Shown: positions 17,721 through 26,521, counted from the stretch's first letter. The stretch is DNA of 64,000 nucleotides from Hasllibacter halocynthiae (GCF_003003095.1 NZ_PVTT01000001.1:930001-994000); one strand, 5' to 3'. Notes: generated from the letters alone by a model not told the origin. Made by a program: numbers and translations.

Positions 17721-18517
17721 TGCAGCAGGTGGTTCATCGACACGCTGGGCTGGTCGCATCCCGCCTCGCCGACGATGCGGGCGGGCACGCCTGCGACCGT
17801 CTTGCAGGGCGGCACCGCCTCCAGCACCACGGACCCGGCCGCCACGCGCGAGCAGTGGCCCACCCGGATGTTGCCCAGGACCTTCGCGCCCGCGCCGATC
17901 AGGACGCCGTCCTCGATCTTCGGGTGCCGGTCCTCGTGCTCCTTGCCGGTGCCGCCCAGCGTCACCGAATGCAGCATCGAGACGTTGTCCCCCACCACCG
18001 CCGTCTCGCCGATGACGATGGAATGGGCGTGGTCGATCATGATGCCCCTGCCGATCCGCGCGCCGGGATGGATGTCCATGCCGAACACCTCCGAGGTGCG
18101 CATCTGGATCAGCGAGGCCAGATCCCGCCGCCCCTGCCGCCACAGCGAATGGGCGATGCGGTGCGCCTGCACCCCCTGGAACCCCTTGTAGTAGAGCAGG
18201 GGTTGGATCATCCGCTGCGTCGCGGGGTCCCGCTCGGCCACGGCGACGAGGTCGGCGCGCGCCGCCTGCCCCATCCCGGGGTCCGCGGCCTGGGCGTCGG
18301 CGGCGATCTCCCGCAGGAGCTGCTCGCCGATCTCTGGCGAGGCCAGCTTGCGCGCGAAGCGGTAGGCCAGCGCCGTCTCCAGCGTGGCGTGGTGCAGGAC
18401 CGCGCCGTGGATCAGGCCGCCCATGATCGGCTCGGCCTCGATCAGGGCGCGCCCCTCCTCGCGGATGCGGTCCCAGACGGGGTCGACGCGGGGCGGCTGG
18501 TGCAGCGGTTCGGCCAT
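17717..18517 (-). CDS. cysE: serine O-acetyltransferase
   Basis: Transfers acetyl from acetyl-CoA to serine, the first step of cysteine synthesis. 266 residues. A helical N-terminal domain is followed by a left-handed beta-helix of hexapeptide repeats (about 150-240) with catalytic His in MIDHAHSIVIGE and the HSVTLGGTGK loop. In Rhodobacter capsulatus cysE lies directly after the GTA cluster (orfg16); the same order holds here. It is followed by plsC through a GTGA overlap. Confidence 0.94.
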   Translation of the reverse strand: MAEPLHQPPRVDPVWDRIREEGRALIEAEPIMGGLIHGAVLHHATLETALAYRFARKLASPEIGEQLLREIAADAQAADPGMGQAARADLVAVAERDPATQRMIQPLLYYKGFQGVQAHRIAHSLWRQGRRDLASLIQMRTSEVFGMDIHPGARIGRGIMIDHAHSIVIGETAVVGDNVSMLHSVTLGGTGKEHEDRHPKIEDGVLIGAGAKVLGNIRVGHCSRVAAGSVVLEAVPPCKTVAGVPARIVGEAGCDQPSVSMNHLLQ

Positions 18518-18563
18518 GGGCTCCTCCCTCGGGAAACGGGCCTAGCGCGACCCGGCCCCCGCG

Positions 18564-18830
18564 TCACCCCAGCACGAGCAGCGCGTGGATCATCGCGGCC
18601 CGGAACTCCCCCCGGTCGAGGCGGCAGGGCGCGCGCGGCAGCCCCCGCGCGCAGGCCGAGAGCGACCCGTCCCCCCAGAGCGGATGCGCGCCCCCCGTCC
18701 GCGCCCGCCATCGCAGCGCCATCAGGCGCCGCCGCCGCAGCCGCCGCGCGCAGGCCGCGGCGTCCGGGGCCGCCGCGCAGGCCCCGGCGGCGGCGAAGAG
18801 GTCCCCGGGCAGGGGCCGCGGCCCCCTCAC
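18564..18830 (-). CDS. small Cys-containing protein coupled to GTA gene 15
   Basis: An 88-residue basic protein from a GTG that overlaps the g15 stop by 4 bp (GTGA). It looks like two helices, each with a Cys pair: CAAAPDAAAC near residues 18-27 and CARGLPRAPC near 59-68. Arg-rich stretch RRLRRRRL lies between. Third codon positions are almost all G or C, as in real genes here. No family recognised. Translational coupling suggests it belongs to the GTA transcript; cysE begins 47 bp downstream. Confidence 0.6.
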   Translation of the reverse strand: MRGPRPLPGDLFAAAGACAAAPDAAACARRLRRRRLMALRWRARTGGAHPLWGDGSLSACARGLPRAPCRLDRGEFRAAMIHALLVLG

Positions 18831-21800
18831 GCCGCACCGACCTTCGCGAACGGCCCCGGCCCCCAGACGTCCGAGACCTGCGCGACCTCGACCGCGAACG
18901 GCCCGTCCACGCCGTCCGCCGCCTTCATCGCGGCCGTGTAGAGGAACCGCGCCTCCTCCAGCGTCTCCTCCCGCCGGATGGCGCCGCCCTGCCGCACGCG
19001 CAGCAGCCACCGCTCGGATGCCTCGCCGAGGGGCACCTCCCCGTCCCAGCCGTCGCCGTCCACGCGGGTCCGGCGCACCCAGGACAGAACCGTGTCCGCA
19101 CCGCCCCCGGCCCGCAGGTGCGCGGGCGCGTAGGGGCGCAGCCCCGCGCCCCGGAACGTCCGCACGTCGTGGACGAAGGACGGGTCGTCATAGGGCCGGC
19201 CGGCCGGGCCGATCCGGTAGTGCCGCTCGACCCCCCTCTGCGCGCGCCTCAGCGCGAGCGGCTCGGGCGCGCCGTCGAGCAGCACGAACCACGACCCCGC
19301 GGGCCAGGCGCCCGGCACGATCCCGTCCGTTCCCGCCTGCCCCCGCAGCCGCATGGACAGCGCCCATTCGCCCGGCGCGGTCGGGGTGGCCTCGGCGAAC
19401 TGGATCACCTCCCACCCCTCGGCCGAGCCGTCGCCGATCGCCGCCGCGTTGGCCCCGGCGAGAGCGCGCAGGGTTCCCACGCTCTCCAGCTCGCCGCGGA
19501 TCAGGGCCACCCGCACCGGCGCGCCGCGATCCCACAGCCCCCCCCGCGCCCGCGGCAGCGGGTCGAGCAGCCGCCCCATCACCGCCGGCCGGTCCAGGAC
19601 CTGCGCCGGGCCGTAGCCCGCGTCGCCCCCGTCTGCGGCGAACACCGCCGCGCCGCCGGGCCAGACGCCCGCGCCGGCCGCGACGTGCGGCGCGTGCGGC
19701 GCCTCCTCCCCCGTGAGGAGCGGCAGGTCGAGGAACAGGTGCTCCAGCGGCAGGGGCGGCACCACGGGCCGGGCGGGCACGTACTCGTCCGCCGCGTCCG
19801 ATGGCTCGTAGGCGGCGGGCTCGATCCGGACGGCCTCGATCGCCCGCGCCGCGCCCAGCTCGGCCCGGTCGATGCGCCAACGGCCGGACCGCCCCCCGAT
19901 CTCGAACACGTCCCCCGGCGCGAGGCCCCCGCGCGAGGGCGGCAGACTCAGCGACAGCCGCTCGCGCGCCACGCGGACCTCCGTCAGCCACCGCTCGGCC
20001 ACGGCGCGCCCCTCGGGCGGGGTCAGGGCCAGGCGCACCTCCTCGCCCGCGACGGCGCCTTCGGGCGCGCCGGGCCAGGTGGCCTGCGCGACGAGCGTGC
20101 CGTAGTCGCCCTCGCCGTCCACGTGGACCAGCCGCACCCGGCCCGGCACCTCCGCCTCCGGCGCGCGCACGAGCTCGAGGTCGCCGCCCTCCCGCGCGAC
20201 GAGCCGCTCCTCCTCCACGAGAGCGGGCGCGCGGCCGCCGCGGGGCAGGAACTCCAGGAGGCCGCCGCGCTCCACCGCGTCGAACCCGTGCGCCAGCATC
20301 AGGGGCTGCAGCGCCTGCCGCGCCGTCCCGCCGCCCGGCGCCGAGTAGCCCCGCACCAAACCGTGCAGCCGCCCGGTCCCGATGGCCCGCAGCCCGGCGC
20401 CCTCGCAGATCTCGCGCACCACGCCGGCCAGCGAACGCGACGACGCCCGCCCGTTCAGCCAGTGCCCGCGCCCGTAGCTCTCGCGGTCGGACCAGATGTC
20501 GCCGCGGGCGGGGAAGGCCGGGAAGGGCCGCGCGTCCCAGCACCACAGGTGGCACCGGGCGAGGTCCAGCATCGGCCCGCCATAGACCGGGCTGACGGGG
20601 TTGTTCGCCGCCCACCAAGCGTTCAGCGCACGGACGTACTGCGCCTGGATCGCCTCGTCCCGCCGCCCGTCCGAATGCGGCGGCAGCCCGCTCTCGCTGG
20701 ACCGGCCGTCGTCGAAGAGGTTCGGCGCGTTCGTGCCCTTGTCGACGGCGGCGCAGCCGTACTCGGTGAAGCGCACGGGCTTCATGCCGTTGACCCAGGC
20801 GGTCGCCGTCTCGCTCCGCACCCCCCCGATGCGCTCGTGATGGCCCGACCCCCACCATTCGCGGATGGCCTTGGGGCGGAAGACCCAGTCCTCGCCCCAG
20901 GCGCCGTCGGTGATCGGCACCCGCCGCTGCGCCGCCTCGGCCTCCCTCGTGGGGTAGTACCACTTGCCGTAGAGGCCGCCCTCTACGTTGCCCATCAGAT
21001 AGCCGAGGTCGTGGCACACGCCGTGCGCGGCGTCTGCGTGCGCCTCGCCGTCGCGCCAGTCGGACAGGGGCAGGTAGTTGTCGATCCCCACGAAGTCGAC
21101 GTTCGGGTCCGCCCAGAACGGGTCCAGGTGGAAATGGACGTTCCCCGTGTCCCCCGGATGGTAGCCGAAATACTCCGACCAGTCGGCGGCGTAGGAGACG
21201 GCGCAGCCCGGCCCCAGGATCGCCTTCACCTCCCCCGCGAGGCGGCGCAGATGCTCGACGGCCGGGAAAGTGTCGCCGGCCCCCCGCACCTGCGTCAGCG
21301 ACCGCATCTCCGAGCCGACGCAGAACGCGTCCACGCCCCCGGCGGCGGCGCAGAGATGGGCGTAGTGCAGGATCATCCGCCGCCAGCCCCACTCGGCGGG
21401 CCCCGAATAGCGCACCTCGCCGTCCCGCACCCGGAAGTCGGACGCCTCGCACCGCCCGAAGAAGGCCGCGACCTCCGCCTCGGCGGCGGCCGTCCGGTCC
21501 GTGGTCCCCTCCACCCCCGGCGCGCGCTCGGTGGTGATGCGGCCCCGCCAGGGATAGGCGGGCTGCCCCGCCTCGCCGGTCCAGGGGTCCGTCAGCCCGT
21601 TCCCCGGCCCCGGCTCCATCAGGAGGAACGGATAGAACATCGCCTCCTTGCCTGCGGCGCGGACGGCGCGGATCGCCTCGATCACGGAGCCGTCGGCCGG
21701 GGTGCCGCCGTAGACGGGGCGGCCCTCCATGTCGCGGGCGACCTCGCGCGCCTCGGCCCGCCGGATGCCGCCCGCGCGCCAGGGCATCTCGCGCCCCTCC

Positions 21801-22714
21801 TCGCGGCGGTCCTCGACCTTGGGTCGCACCTCGCACCGTCCCGCCCTGAGGTCCGAGCCGAACCACGACACGACGAGGTTCACCGACCCGCAGTTCGGCA
21901 GCTCCCCCTCCAGGGCCTCCAGCGAGGTGGCGAAGTCCGTCCGCAGCGACGCGCTGTGGACGTTGGCCGAGGCGCGCCCGTTCGGGCCCTCCTTCGTCAC
22001 CGGCGTCGTGGCCAGCGCGTACTCGCCCGTCCCGGGCACGAGGCACACGCCCCGCACGGCCTCGGCCACCTCCGGCACGCCTTCCGGGTCGCCCTCGGCG
22101 GGCCGCATCACCTCGAAGGAGAGTTGGGGAACCCGGTTCCCCCAGCGCCCGATGTCGAGGTCCTCGATCACCACGTAGGCCGTGCCCCGGAACGCCGGCG
22201 CGCGGTCCCCGAGGGCGGCCGCGAGCAGGGGGTCGGGCCGCTGGTCCCCCGACCCCCCGTAGAAGCGCATGTCGAGGTCGCCGGGCGCGATCTCGCCCCC
22301 GTCGGCCCAGACCCGGCCCACGCGCCCCGCGACCCCCTCGCACAGCGCGATCGCGAGGCTCACGGAATAGGAATGCTCCGTGACCTCCTGCTCCTTCGGC
22401 CTGCCCTTGCCGCCCCGGCGGGCGGTGGTGCGCGTCTCGCGGAACTCGGACGCCCAGATCACGTGCCCCGGCACGCGCATCCGCCCCCAGACCCGGCCCA
22501 GCGGGTCGCCCTCGCCCGCGCCGGTCAGGCGCAGCCGCTCGACGCGGCCCGTCTCCACGGGCTCGGATCCCGCGCCCATGAGGCTCTCGTCGATCAGGCG
22601 CCCGGCGGCGGCCCCGACCGCCCGGCCGACCACCGCCGTGGACAGCCCCAGAACCGTGCCCCCGAGGGAGGATCCGGCGGCGAAGCCCGCCGCGCTCAGA
22701 AGGATGGTCGCCAT
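18827..22714 (-). CDS. GTA gp15, multidomain tail tip/receptor-binding protein (megatron)
   Basis: 1295 residues, the largest GTA protein and the usual length for the family. The N-terminus is a Gly/Ala-rich hydrophobic region (about 1-45), then a hub-like segment, then a TIM-barrel glycoside-hydrolase-like domain (about 320-640; YAADWSEYFGYHPGDTG and DFVGIDNYLPLSDW lie here), then phage tail domains. In R. capsulatus the homologue forms the tail tip that contacts the recipient envelope. It starts 6 bp after the g14 stop. A long shadow frame on the opposite strand is not a gene. Confidence 0.93.
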   Translation of the reverse strand: MATILLSAAGFAAGSSLGGTVLGLSTAVVGRAVGAAAGRLIDESLMGAGSEPVETGRVERLRLTGAGEGDPLGRVWGRMRVPGHVIWASEFRETRTTARRGGKGRPKEQEVTEHSYSVSLAIALCEGVAGRVGRVWADGGEIAPGDLDMRFYGGSGDQRPDPLLAAALGDRAPAFRGTAYVVIEDLDIGRWGNRVPQLSFEVMRPAEGDPEGVPEVAEAVRGVCLVPGTGEYALATTPVTKEGPNGRASANVHSASLRTDFATSLEALEGELPNCGSVNLVVSWFGSDLRAGRCEVRPKVEDRREEGREMPWRAGGIRRAEAREVARDMEGRPVYGGTPADGSVIEAIRAVRAAGKEAMFYPFLLMEPGPGNGLTDPWTGEAGQPAYPWRGRITTERAPGVEGTTDRTAAAEAEVAAFFGRCEASDFRVRDGEVRYSGPAEWGWRRMILHYAHLCAAAGGVDAFCVGSEMRSLTQVRGAGDTFPAVEHLRRLAGEVKAILGPGCAVSYAADWSEYFGYHPGDTGNVHFHLDPFWADPNVDFVGIDNYLPLSDWRDGEAHADAAHGVCHDLGYLMGNVEGGLYGKWYYPTREAEAAQRRVPITDGAWGEDWVFRPKAIREWWGSGHHERIGGVRSETATAWVNGMKPVRFTEYGCAAVDKGTNAPNLFDDGRSSESGLPPHSDGRRDEAIQAQYVRALNAWWAANNPVSPVYGGPMLDLARCHLWCWDARPFPAFPARGDIWSDRESYGRGHWLNGRASSRSLAGVVREICEGAGLRAIGTGRLHGLVRGYSAPGGGTARQALQPLMLAHGFDAVERGGLLEFLPRGGRAPALVEEERLVAREGGDLELVRAPEAEVPGRVRLVHVDGEGDYGTLVAQATWPGAPEGAVAGEEVRLALTPPEGRAVAERWLTEVRVARERLSLSLPPSRGGLAPGDVFEIGGRSGRWRIDRAELGAARAIEAVRIEPAAYEPSDAADEYVPARPVVPPLPLEHLFLDLPLLTGEEAPHAPHVAAGAGVWPGGAAVFAADGGDAGYGPAQVLDRPAVMGRLLDPLPRARGGLWDRGAPVRVALIRGELESVGTLRALAGANAAAIGDGSAEGWEVIQFAEATPTAPGEWALSMRLRGQAGTDGIVPGAWPAGSWFVLLDGAPEPLALRRAQRGVERHYRIGPAGRPYDDPSFVHDVRTFRGAGLRPYAPAHLRAGGGADTVLSWVRRTRVDGDGWDGEVPLGEASERWLLRVRQGGAIRREETLEEARFLYTAAMKAADGVDGPFAVEVAQVSDVWGPGPFAKVGAA

Positions 22715-22720
22715 GTCGCT

Positions 22721-23146
22721 CTACTCCCCAGCCGGCCACGCGAAGCGGGCCACGATGCGCCGCGCCCAGGGCGGGGTCAGCGCGCTCTCCACGACGCCCT
22801 GCCCGCTATAGGCGTGGATGAAGGTCGGCCCCGGGCCCGTCCGGCCCGCGATGCCCAGATGCTTGGCCGCCGCCCCCGCCCGCATGCGGAAGAGCAGCAC
22901 GTCGCCCGGCCGCGCCGCCCGCGCGGGCCAGAGGTGCCGCAGCGCCGCGGCGTGGAGCAGCTCCTCCCGCGCCGCCTCGCCCCAGTCGGCGGCATAGGGC
23001 GGCGGGGCCTCCGGCTCGGGGCCCAGCACCTCGCGCCAGACGCCGCGCAGAAGGCCCAGGCAGTCGCAGCCCACCCCCCGGACGCTTCCCTGGTGCAGGT
23101 AGGGCGTGCCGATCCAGCCCCGCGCGGCCAGGACGACCGCGCTCAT
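22721..23146 (-). CDS. GTA gp14, NlpC/P60-family cell wall peptidase
   Basis: 141 residues. The catalytic Cys lies in VGCDCLGLLRG (Cys at about residue 28 or 30) and the His in KHLGI at about 101; a FIHAYSGQGVVES strand follows. The family cuts peptide cross-links; in the GTA particle it is thought to open recipient peptidoglycan. The ATG overlaps the g13 stop by 4 bp. It sits between the hub gene and the tail tip gene as in R. capsulatus. Confidence 0.9.
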   Translation of the reverse strand: MSAVVLAARGWIGTPYLHQGSVRGVGCDCLGLLRGVWREVLGPEPEAPPPYAADWGEAAREELLHAAALRHLWPARAARPGDVLLFRMRAGAAAKHLGIAGRTGPGPTFIHAYSGQGVVESALTPPWARRIVARFAWPAGE

Positions 23147-23973
23147 GCCGGCACCGGACGGCGCACCAGCCAGTCCTCGCCCGGCAGGTCCGGGAAGCCC
23201 CGGAAGTTGACCGCGTTGCCGAACGCGCCCGCGCAGGTCCCGATGCGCTTGTCGCACCCGACCTCCAGCCGCACGCGGTCCCCGGCCACGGGCGCGGCGC
23301 CCGGGGCGAACCACAGCGCGACCTCGCGCCAATCGCCGTCCTGCCGGTCCTCCTTGATCGCCGCGACCACGCCCTCGGCCGCGCCGTCCAGCACCCGCAG
23401 GGTGCCCCGCTCCAGCCGCCGGGGCGGCAGGGCCGGCGCTTCGGCGAAGCGCAGCACCCGCCCCCCTTCCGCGACCGCGCCCACCCGCGCCTCGACCGAC
23501 ATCCCCGGCGCGGAGAGGTCGACCCCGCAGCTCCGGTCGCCCAGCACCGCGGGGCAGGTCCGCTGGAACACCCGGCCGCCCGGCACGTTCAGCGCCTCCG
23601 CCAGCCCCCGCAGCTCCACCTCGAAGGCGCCGCCCGCGCGCGTCACCTCGCCGAAGGTGCCGCGGAACAGCAGGCGCCGGCCTTCCGGCGCGGCCCAGTC
23701 CAGCTCCCACAGCTCGACGCCCGCGCCGTCGAAGCGGCCCCTGGCGATGTCGCCTTCCGTGACGGCGGCGTCCGACAGCGCGCCCGCCGCCACCGCGTTG
23801 TCCACCGCGAGGCCCGTCGACAGCTCGATCTGCCCCGCGCTCAGCCCGGTGCCGGCGCGGAAGCGGCACCCCTCCCATTCGAGGTCGCGGTCGTGGTCCG
23901 TGAAGCCCAGCACCGCGCCGTCGGCCCGCGTCACGCGCCAGGCCCGGCAGCGCCGCCCCTGCGCGCCGCTCAC
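23143..23973 (-). CDS. GTA gp13, baseplate hub protein (DUF2163/BR0599 family)
   Basis: 276 residues from a GTG overlapping the g12 stop. N-terminal DUF2163 domain (ADGAVLGFTDHDRDL at about 14-28) and C-terminal BR0599 domain. The C-terminal half holds four conserved cysteines: RTCPAVLGDRSCGVD and GCDKRIGTCAGAFGN. From memory, the R. capsulatus hub carries an iron-sulphur cluster; these four Cys are the likely ligands, which is inference. Followed by g14 with an ATGA overlap. Confidence 0.9.
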   Translation of the reverse strand: MSGAQGRRCRAWRVTRADGAVLGFTDHDRDLEWEGCRFRAGTGLSAGQIELSTGLAVDNAVAAGALSDAAVTEGDIARGRFDGAGVELWELDWAAPEGRRLLFRGTFGEVTRAGGAFEVELRGLAEALNVPGGRVFQRTCPAVLGDRSCGVDLSAPGMSVEARVGAVAEGGRVLRFAEAPALPPRRLERGTLRVLDGAAEGVVAAIKEDRQDGDWREVALWFAPGAAPVAGDRVRLEVGCDKRIGTCAGAFGNAVNFRGFPDLPGEDWLVRRPVPA

Positions 23974-24596
23974 AGCCGCAGCTCCACCACGGGCACCTCC
24001 GGCACCTCGCCCGCCTCGAAGGTCGCCACGCTGACTGCGATCCGGTCGGCGTCGAAGCGCACGGGCAGGTCGAACTCGAATCCCGCCGCGACGACCGCGC
24101 CGTCCTCCGCGGGCGCGCGCAGGACCACCTCGGCGCCCTCCAGGTCCCAATGGACCCCCTCGCGCATGGGCTGCCCGCCGACGGAGACGAGGACGGACCC
24201 CGCCACCGGCTTCACGATCCGCCGCACGTAGGCGGTCTCGCCCGCGCCGTAGGTCTTGGTCAGGGCGAAGCGCGCCGTCTCGCCGTCGCCCGTGCCCAGC
24301 ACCTGGTCCTCGTGCCCCGGCGCGGCCGAGGGCCGGGCGGACTTGAAGTCCGACCAGTCCTTCCAGCGGAACCCGTGCAGCGGGCCGCGCCGCTCCTCGA
24401 AGAACGCGACCAGCCGGCCCATGTCGTCGAGCGAGCGCATCCCGAGCCCCGCATCGAACCGCCGCAGGCTGTCCGCCCAAGGGGTCGAGCGTTCCTCGAA
24501 CCCGTTCCGCAGCGTGACGATCTCCGTGCGCCGCTCGGGGCCCCCGACCGCGCCGAAGCTCAGGTCGGTGGGAAATCTGACGTCGTGAAAGGCCAT
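23970..24596 (-). CDS. GTA gp12, distal tail protein (DUF2460)
   Basis: 208 residues. Starts MAFHDVRFPTDLSFGAVGG, the conserved DUF2460 opening, with DSLRRFDAGLGMRSLDD and FRWKDWSDFKS in the first 90 residues and strand-rich C-terminal half. It forms the ring joining tail tube to baseplate. It begins 11 bp after g11 and its stop overlaps the g13 GTG. Confidence 0.92.
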   Translation of the reverse strand: MAFHDVRFPTDLSFGAVGGPERRTEIVTLRNGFEERSTPWADSLRRFDAGLGMRSLDDMGRLVAFFEERRGPLHGFRWKDWSDFKSARPSAAPGHEDQVLGTGDGETARFALTKTYGAGETAYVRRIVKPVAGSVLVSVGGQPMREGVHWDLEGAEVVLRAPAEDGAVVAAGFEFDLPVRFDADRIAVSVATFEAGEVPEVPVVELRL

Positions 24597-24607
24597 GGCC
24601 TGCCCCT

Positions 24608-25192
24608 TTATCCGTTGCGGCGGCCCTGGCGGGCGGCCCTCTGCATCGCGGCCGCGACCTGGCTGCGGCTCTTCAGGAAGGATCCCGCGTCGGGGGTGCT
24701 GACGTTCACCGTCACGTGCGCCGGCCCGCCGCCGCCCCCGCCCGCCCGCACGCCCAGCGATCCGTCCGCCCCGCGCGCGAGCGGCAGGATCGCCTCCGGC
24801 CCCGCCTCGCCCATCAGACCCGCGCCGCCGCGCATCGGGAAGGCCACCGGCCCGCCCACCACGCCGCCCTTGGCGAAGGGCACCAGCCCCCCGACGAGGC
24901 CGCCGACCGCGTCCGACAGCATCCCGCCGAAATGGTCGGTCACGGGCTTCATCGCGCCGGCATAGACCGTGTCCGCCATCGACCGCGCGACGCCCCGCAG
25001 CGCCTCGCGCAGCGACCCGCCGGAGAAGGCGACCTCGTCGAACGCCCCCCGAAGCGAACGGGACATCGACCGCGACAGCGCGTCCGAGCCCTCTCCGGCC
25101 CCGGCCAGCGCGCCGCGCAGCCCCTCCAGGTGGCGCGCGAACTCGGCCGTCATCGCGCCGGCGCCGTCCAAGGCGTCCTCAAGATCGTCCAT
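24608..25192 (-). CDS. GTA gp11, tape-measure protein
   Basis: 194 residues, short like the GTA tape measure that fits a short tail. N-terminal half is helical (ARHLEGLRGALAGAG), the middle is Gly-rich and hydrophobic (GGMLSDAVGGLVGGLVPFAKGG), and the C-terminus has GEAGPEAILPLARG followed by a poly-Gly stretch. I chose the ATG at 25192, with GGAGGGA just upstream; an ATG four codons earlier is possible. It overlaps the end of the preceding chaperone gene. Confidence 0.88.
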   Translation of the reverse strand: MDDLEDALDGAGAMTAEFARHLEGLRGALAGAGEGSDALSRSMSRSLRGAFDEVAFSGGSLREALRGVARSMADTVYAGAMKPVTDHFGGMLSDAVGGLVGGLVPFAKGGVVGGPVAFPMRGGAGLMGEAGPEAILPLARGADGSLGVRAGGGGGGPAHVTVNVSTPDAGSFLKSRSQVAAAMQRAARQGRRNG

Positions 25193-25379
25193 CGGTCCCT
25201 CCATCAGGATACATCGCGGCCAGCTCCTCCAGCCGCGCGCGGCCCATCCCCGGTCCGCCGCCCCCCGCGCCTAGGATCACCGCCAGCTCGGCGGGCGTCA
25301 GGCGCCACACCTCCTCCGGGCGCAGGCCCGCGCCGCGCACCCCCGCGCGCAGGAGGCCCTTCCAGTCGATCCCGCTCAT
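25179..25379 (-). CDS. GTA tail assembly chaperone-like protein (rcc01693 family)
   Basis: 66 residues: MSGIDWKGLLRAGVRGAG, then LRPEEVWRLTPAELAVILG. This WxLTPxEL pattern is the family hallmark. It corresponds to orfg10.1 of R. capsulatus, between gp10 and the tape measure, the position of the second tail assembly chaperone of siphophages. ATGA overlap with g10. No sign of a programmed frameshift site was looked for beyond the overlap itself. Confidence 0.85.
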   Translation of the reverse strand: MSGIDWKGLLRAGVRGAGLRPEEVWRLTPAELAVILGAGGGGPGMGRARLEELAAMYPDGGTDGRS

Positions 25380-25708
25380 TCCAGCACGAAGCTCCGCGCC
25401 AGCAGCTCCGCCGCCGCCTTCGCCGCAGCCACGGGCCCGCCCTCGATCGCGGCGTTTGCCGGGTCGACGTCCACGCCGCCCCCGCGCGCCCCGGCGCGCA
25501 GCAGCGCCAGCACGTCGCGGGTCGAGAAGTCCCGCCCCTCGAACCGCTCCACCAGCGCGGCGAGCGACCCGGCCCCCAACTCCGCCTCCAGCCCGGCCAG
25601 CGCCCCCAGCGTCAGCCGCAGCGTGCGGGGGCGCCCGTCCATCGTCAGGACGACCTCGCCCGCCCAGGGGTTCGCCCAGGGGTTCGCCCCGTGGTTCGCG
25701 CGCCCCAT
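25376..25708 (-). CDS. GTA gp10, tail assembly chaperone
   Basis: 110 residues. The core GEVVLTMDGRPRTLRLTLGA then LEAELGAGSLAALVERFEG is the GTA family protein. Relatives usually begin with a short ANPWxGEV; here the start is extended by a 12-bp tandem repeat that encodes ANPW twice plus a degenerate unit (ANHG). Start: GTG and ATG codons are adjacent (GTGATG); the GTG overlaps the g9 stop, and I list the ATG. Followed by orfg10.1. Confidence 0.85.
   Translation of the reverse strand: MGRANHGANPWANPWAGEVVLTMDGRPRTLRLTLGALAGLEAELGAGSLAALVERFEGRDFSTRDVLALLRAGARGGGVDVDPANAAIEGGPVAAAKAAAELLARSFVLE
25663..25698. repeat. 12-bp tandem repeat, three units, in start of g10
   Basis: Units CCCAGGGGTTCG at 25663-25674 and 25675-25686 are identical; 25687-25698 (CCCCGTGGTTCG) differs at three positions. 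In frame on the minus strand each unit adds four residues to the N-terminus of gp10, so copy-number change keeps the frame. Confidence 0.9.
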
Positions 25709-26121
25709 CACGCTTCCACGAACCGCAGCGCGCCGGCCGAGGCCAGGCTGACCTCGAAGGACGCCTCGCCGTCATGGGTGCCCGCGTACTCGATCCCCGT
25801 GATCTGGAACGGCCCCTCGACCACGCCGAAACCCGGGATCACCACCTGGAAGTCCGGCGTCTCGCCGCCCCAGAAGGCGGCGCGCATCCGGGCGTCCGTC
25901 CCCTCGTCCCGGAACACGCCCGAGCCGGTGATCGTCGCCGACCGCACGCCCGCGCCGCCCAGCACCTCGCGCCAGCGCCCCGCGCTGTCCAGCGACGTGA
26001 CGTCCACCATCTGCGCGTTGAACGCCAGCCGCGTGGCGCGCAGCCCCGCGACGGTCTCGAAGTTGCCCGCGCCCGTCGCGTCGACCTTCAATAGAAGGTC
26101 CCGTCCCGCCTGAACACCCAT
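25708..26121 (-). CDS. GTA gp9, major tail tube protein
   Basis: 137 residues of the TP901-1 major tail protein type. Starts MGVQAGRDLLLKVD; later MVDVTSLDSAGRWREVL and the strand-rich DFQVVIPGFGVVEGPFQI. It forms the tail tube hexamers. Length is normal for GTA tail protein. It begins one base after the g8 stop; its own stop overlaps the GTG of g10. Confidence 0.92.
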   Translation of the reverse strand: MGVQAGRDLLLKVDATGAGNFETVAGLRATRLAFNAQMVDVTSLDSAGRWREVLGGAGVRSATITGSGVFRDEGTDARMRAAFWGGETPDFQVVIPGFGVVEGPFQITGIEYAGTHDGEASFEVSLASAGALRFVEA

Positions 26122-26122
26122 C

Positions 26123-26521
26123 CTACTCGCCTCCCCATGCCGGGCCCTCGACCCGGACGTCCCAGTCCATCCGCACCGCACGCCCCCGCGCGCCGTGCGC
26201 CGTCCGCGTCCGCCTCAGCCGCAGCCAGACCACGCGCCCCTCGGGCAGCGCGGGCGGCGCGGCCAGGGCGGCCTCCACCTCCGCGGCGACCCGCTTCAGC
26301 GCCGCGAACCCCGCCGCCGCGCCCCTCACCTCGATCCGCAGGACCACGTCCCGGATCACCCCCGAGGCGTCCGATGCGTCCCGCCCGTCCTCCGCGCCCA
26401 AGCTGACCCAGAGGTCCGGCAGCGGCCCCGGCGGGGGCGCGTCGTGCACCGGCACCGCCAGCGCGCCGTCCAGCCGCGTCCAGATCGCGGCCTGCAGGTC
26501 GGCCGATCCCGCCCAGCTCAT
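26123..26521 (-). CDS. GTA gp8, tail terminator (DUF3168)
   Basis: 132 residues: DLQAAIWTRLDGALAVPVHD at about residues 8-27 and WVSLGAEDGRDASD at about 38-51 match DUF3168, the tail-completion fold. It caps the tail tube and joins it to the head connector. ATGA overlap with g7. Confidence 0.9.
   Translation of the reverse strand: MSWAGSADLQAAIWTRLDGALAVPVHDAPPPGPLPDLWVSLGAEDGRDASDASGVIRDVVLRIEVRGAAAGFAALKRVAAEVEAALAAPPALPEGRVVWLRLRRTRTAHGARGRAVRMDWDVRVEGPAWGGE

Noticed and set aside
19188-22739. Second long frame on the same strand as g15
   Set aside because: Out-of-frame shadow, Arg/Gly-rich, without any domain; g15 in its own frame has clear tail-protein features.
17729-24034. Very long open frame (about 2100 codons) on the plus strand across the GTA tail genes
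   Set aside because: It is the antisense shadow of well-recognised minus-strand genes; its translation is Pro/Arg/His-rich and low in pattern, as expected when high third-position GC removes stops.
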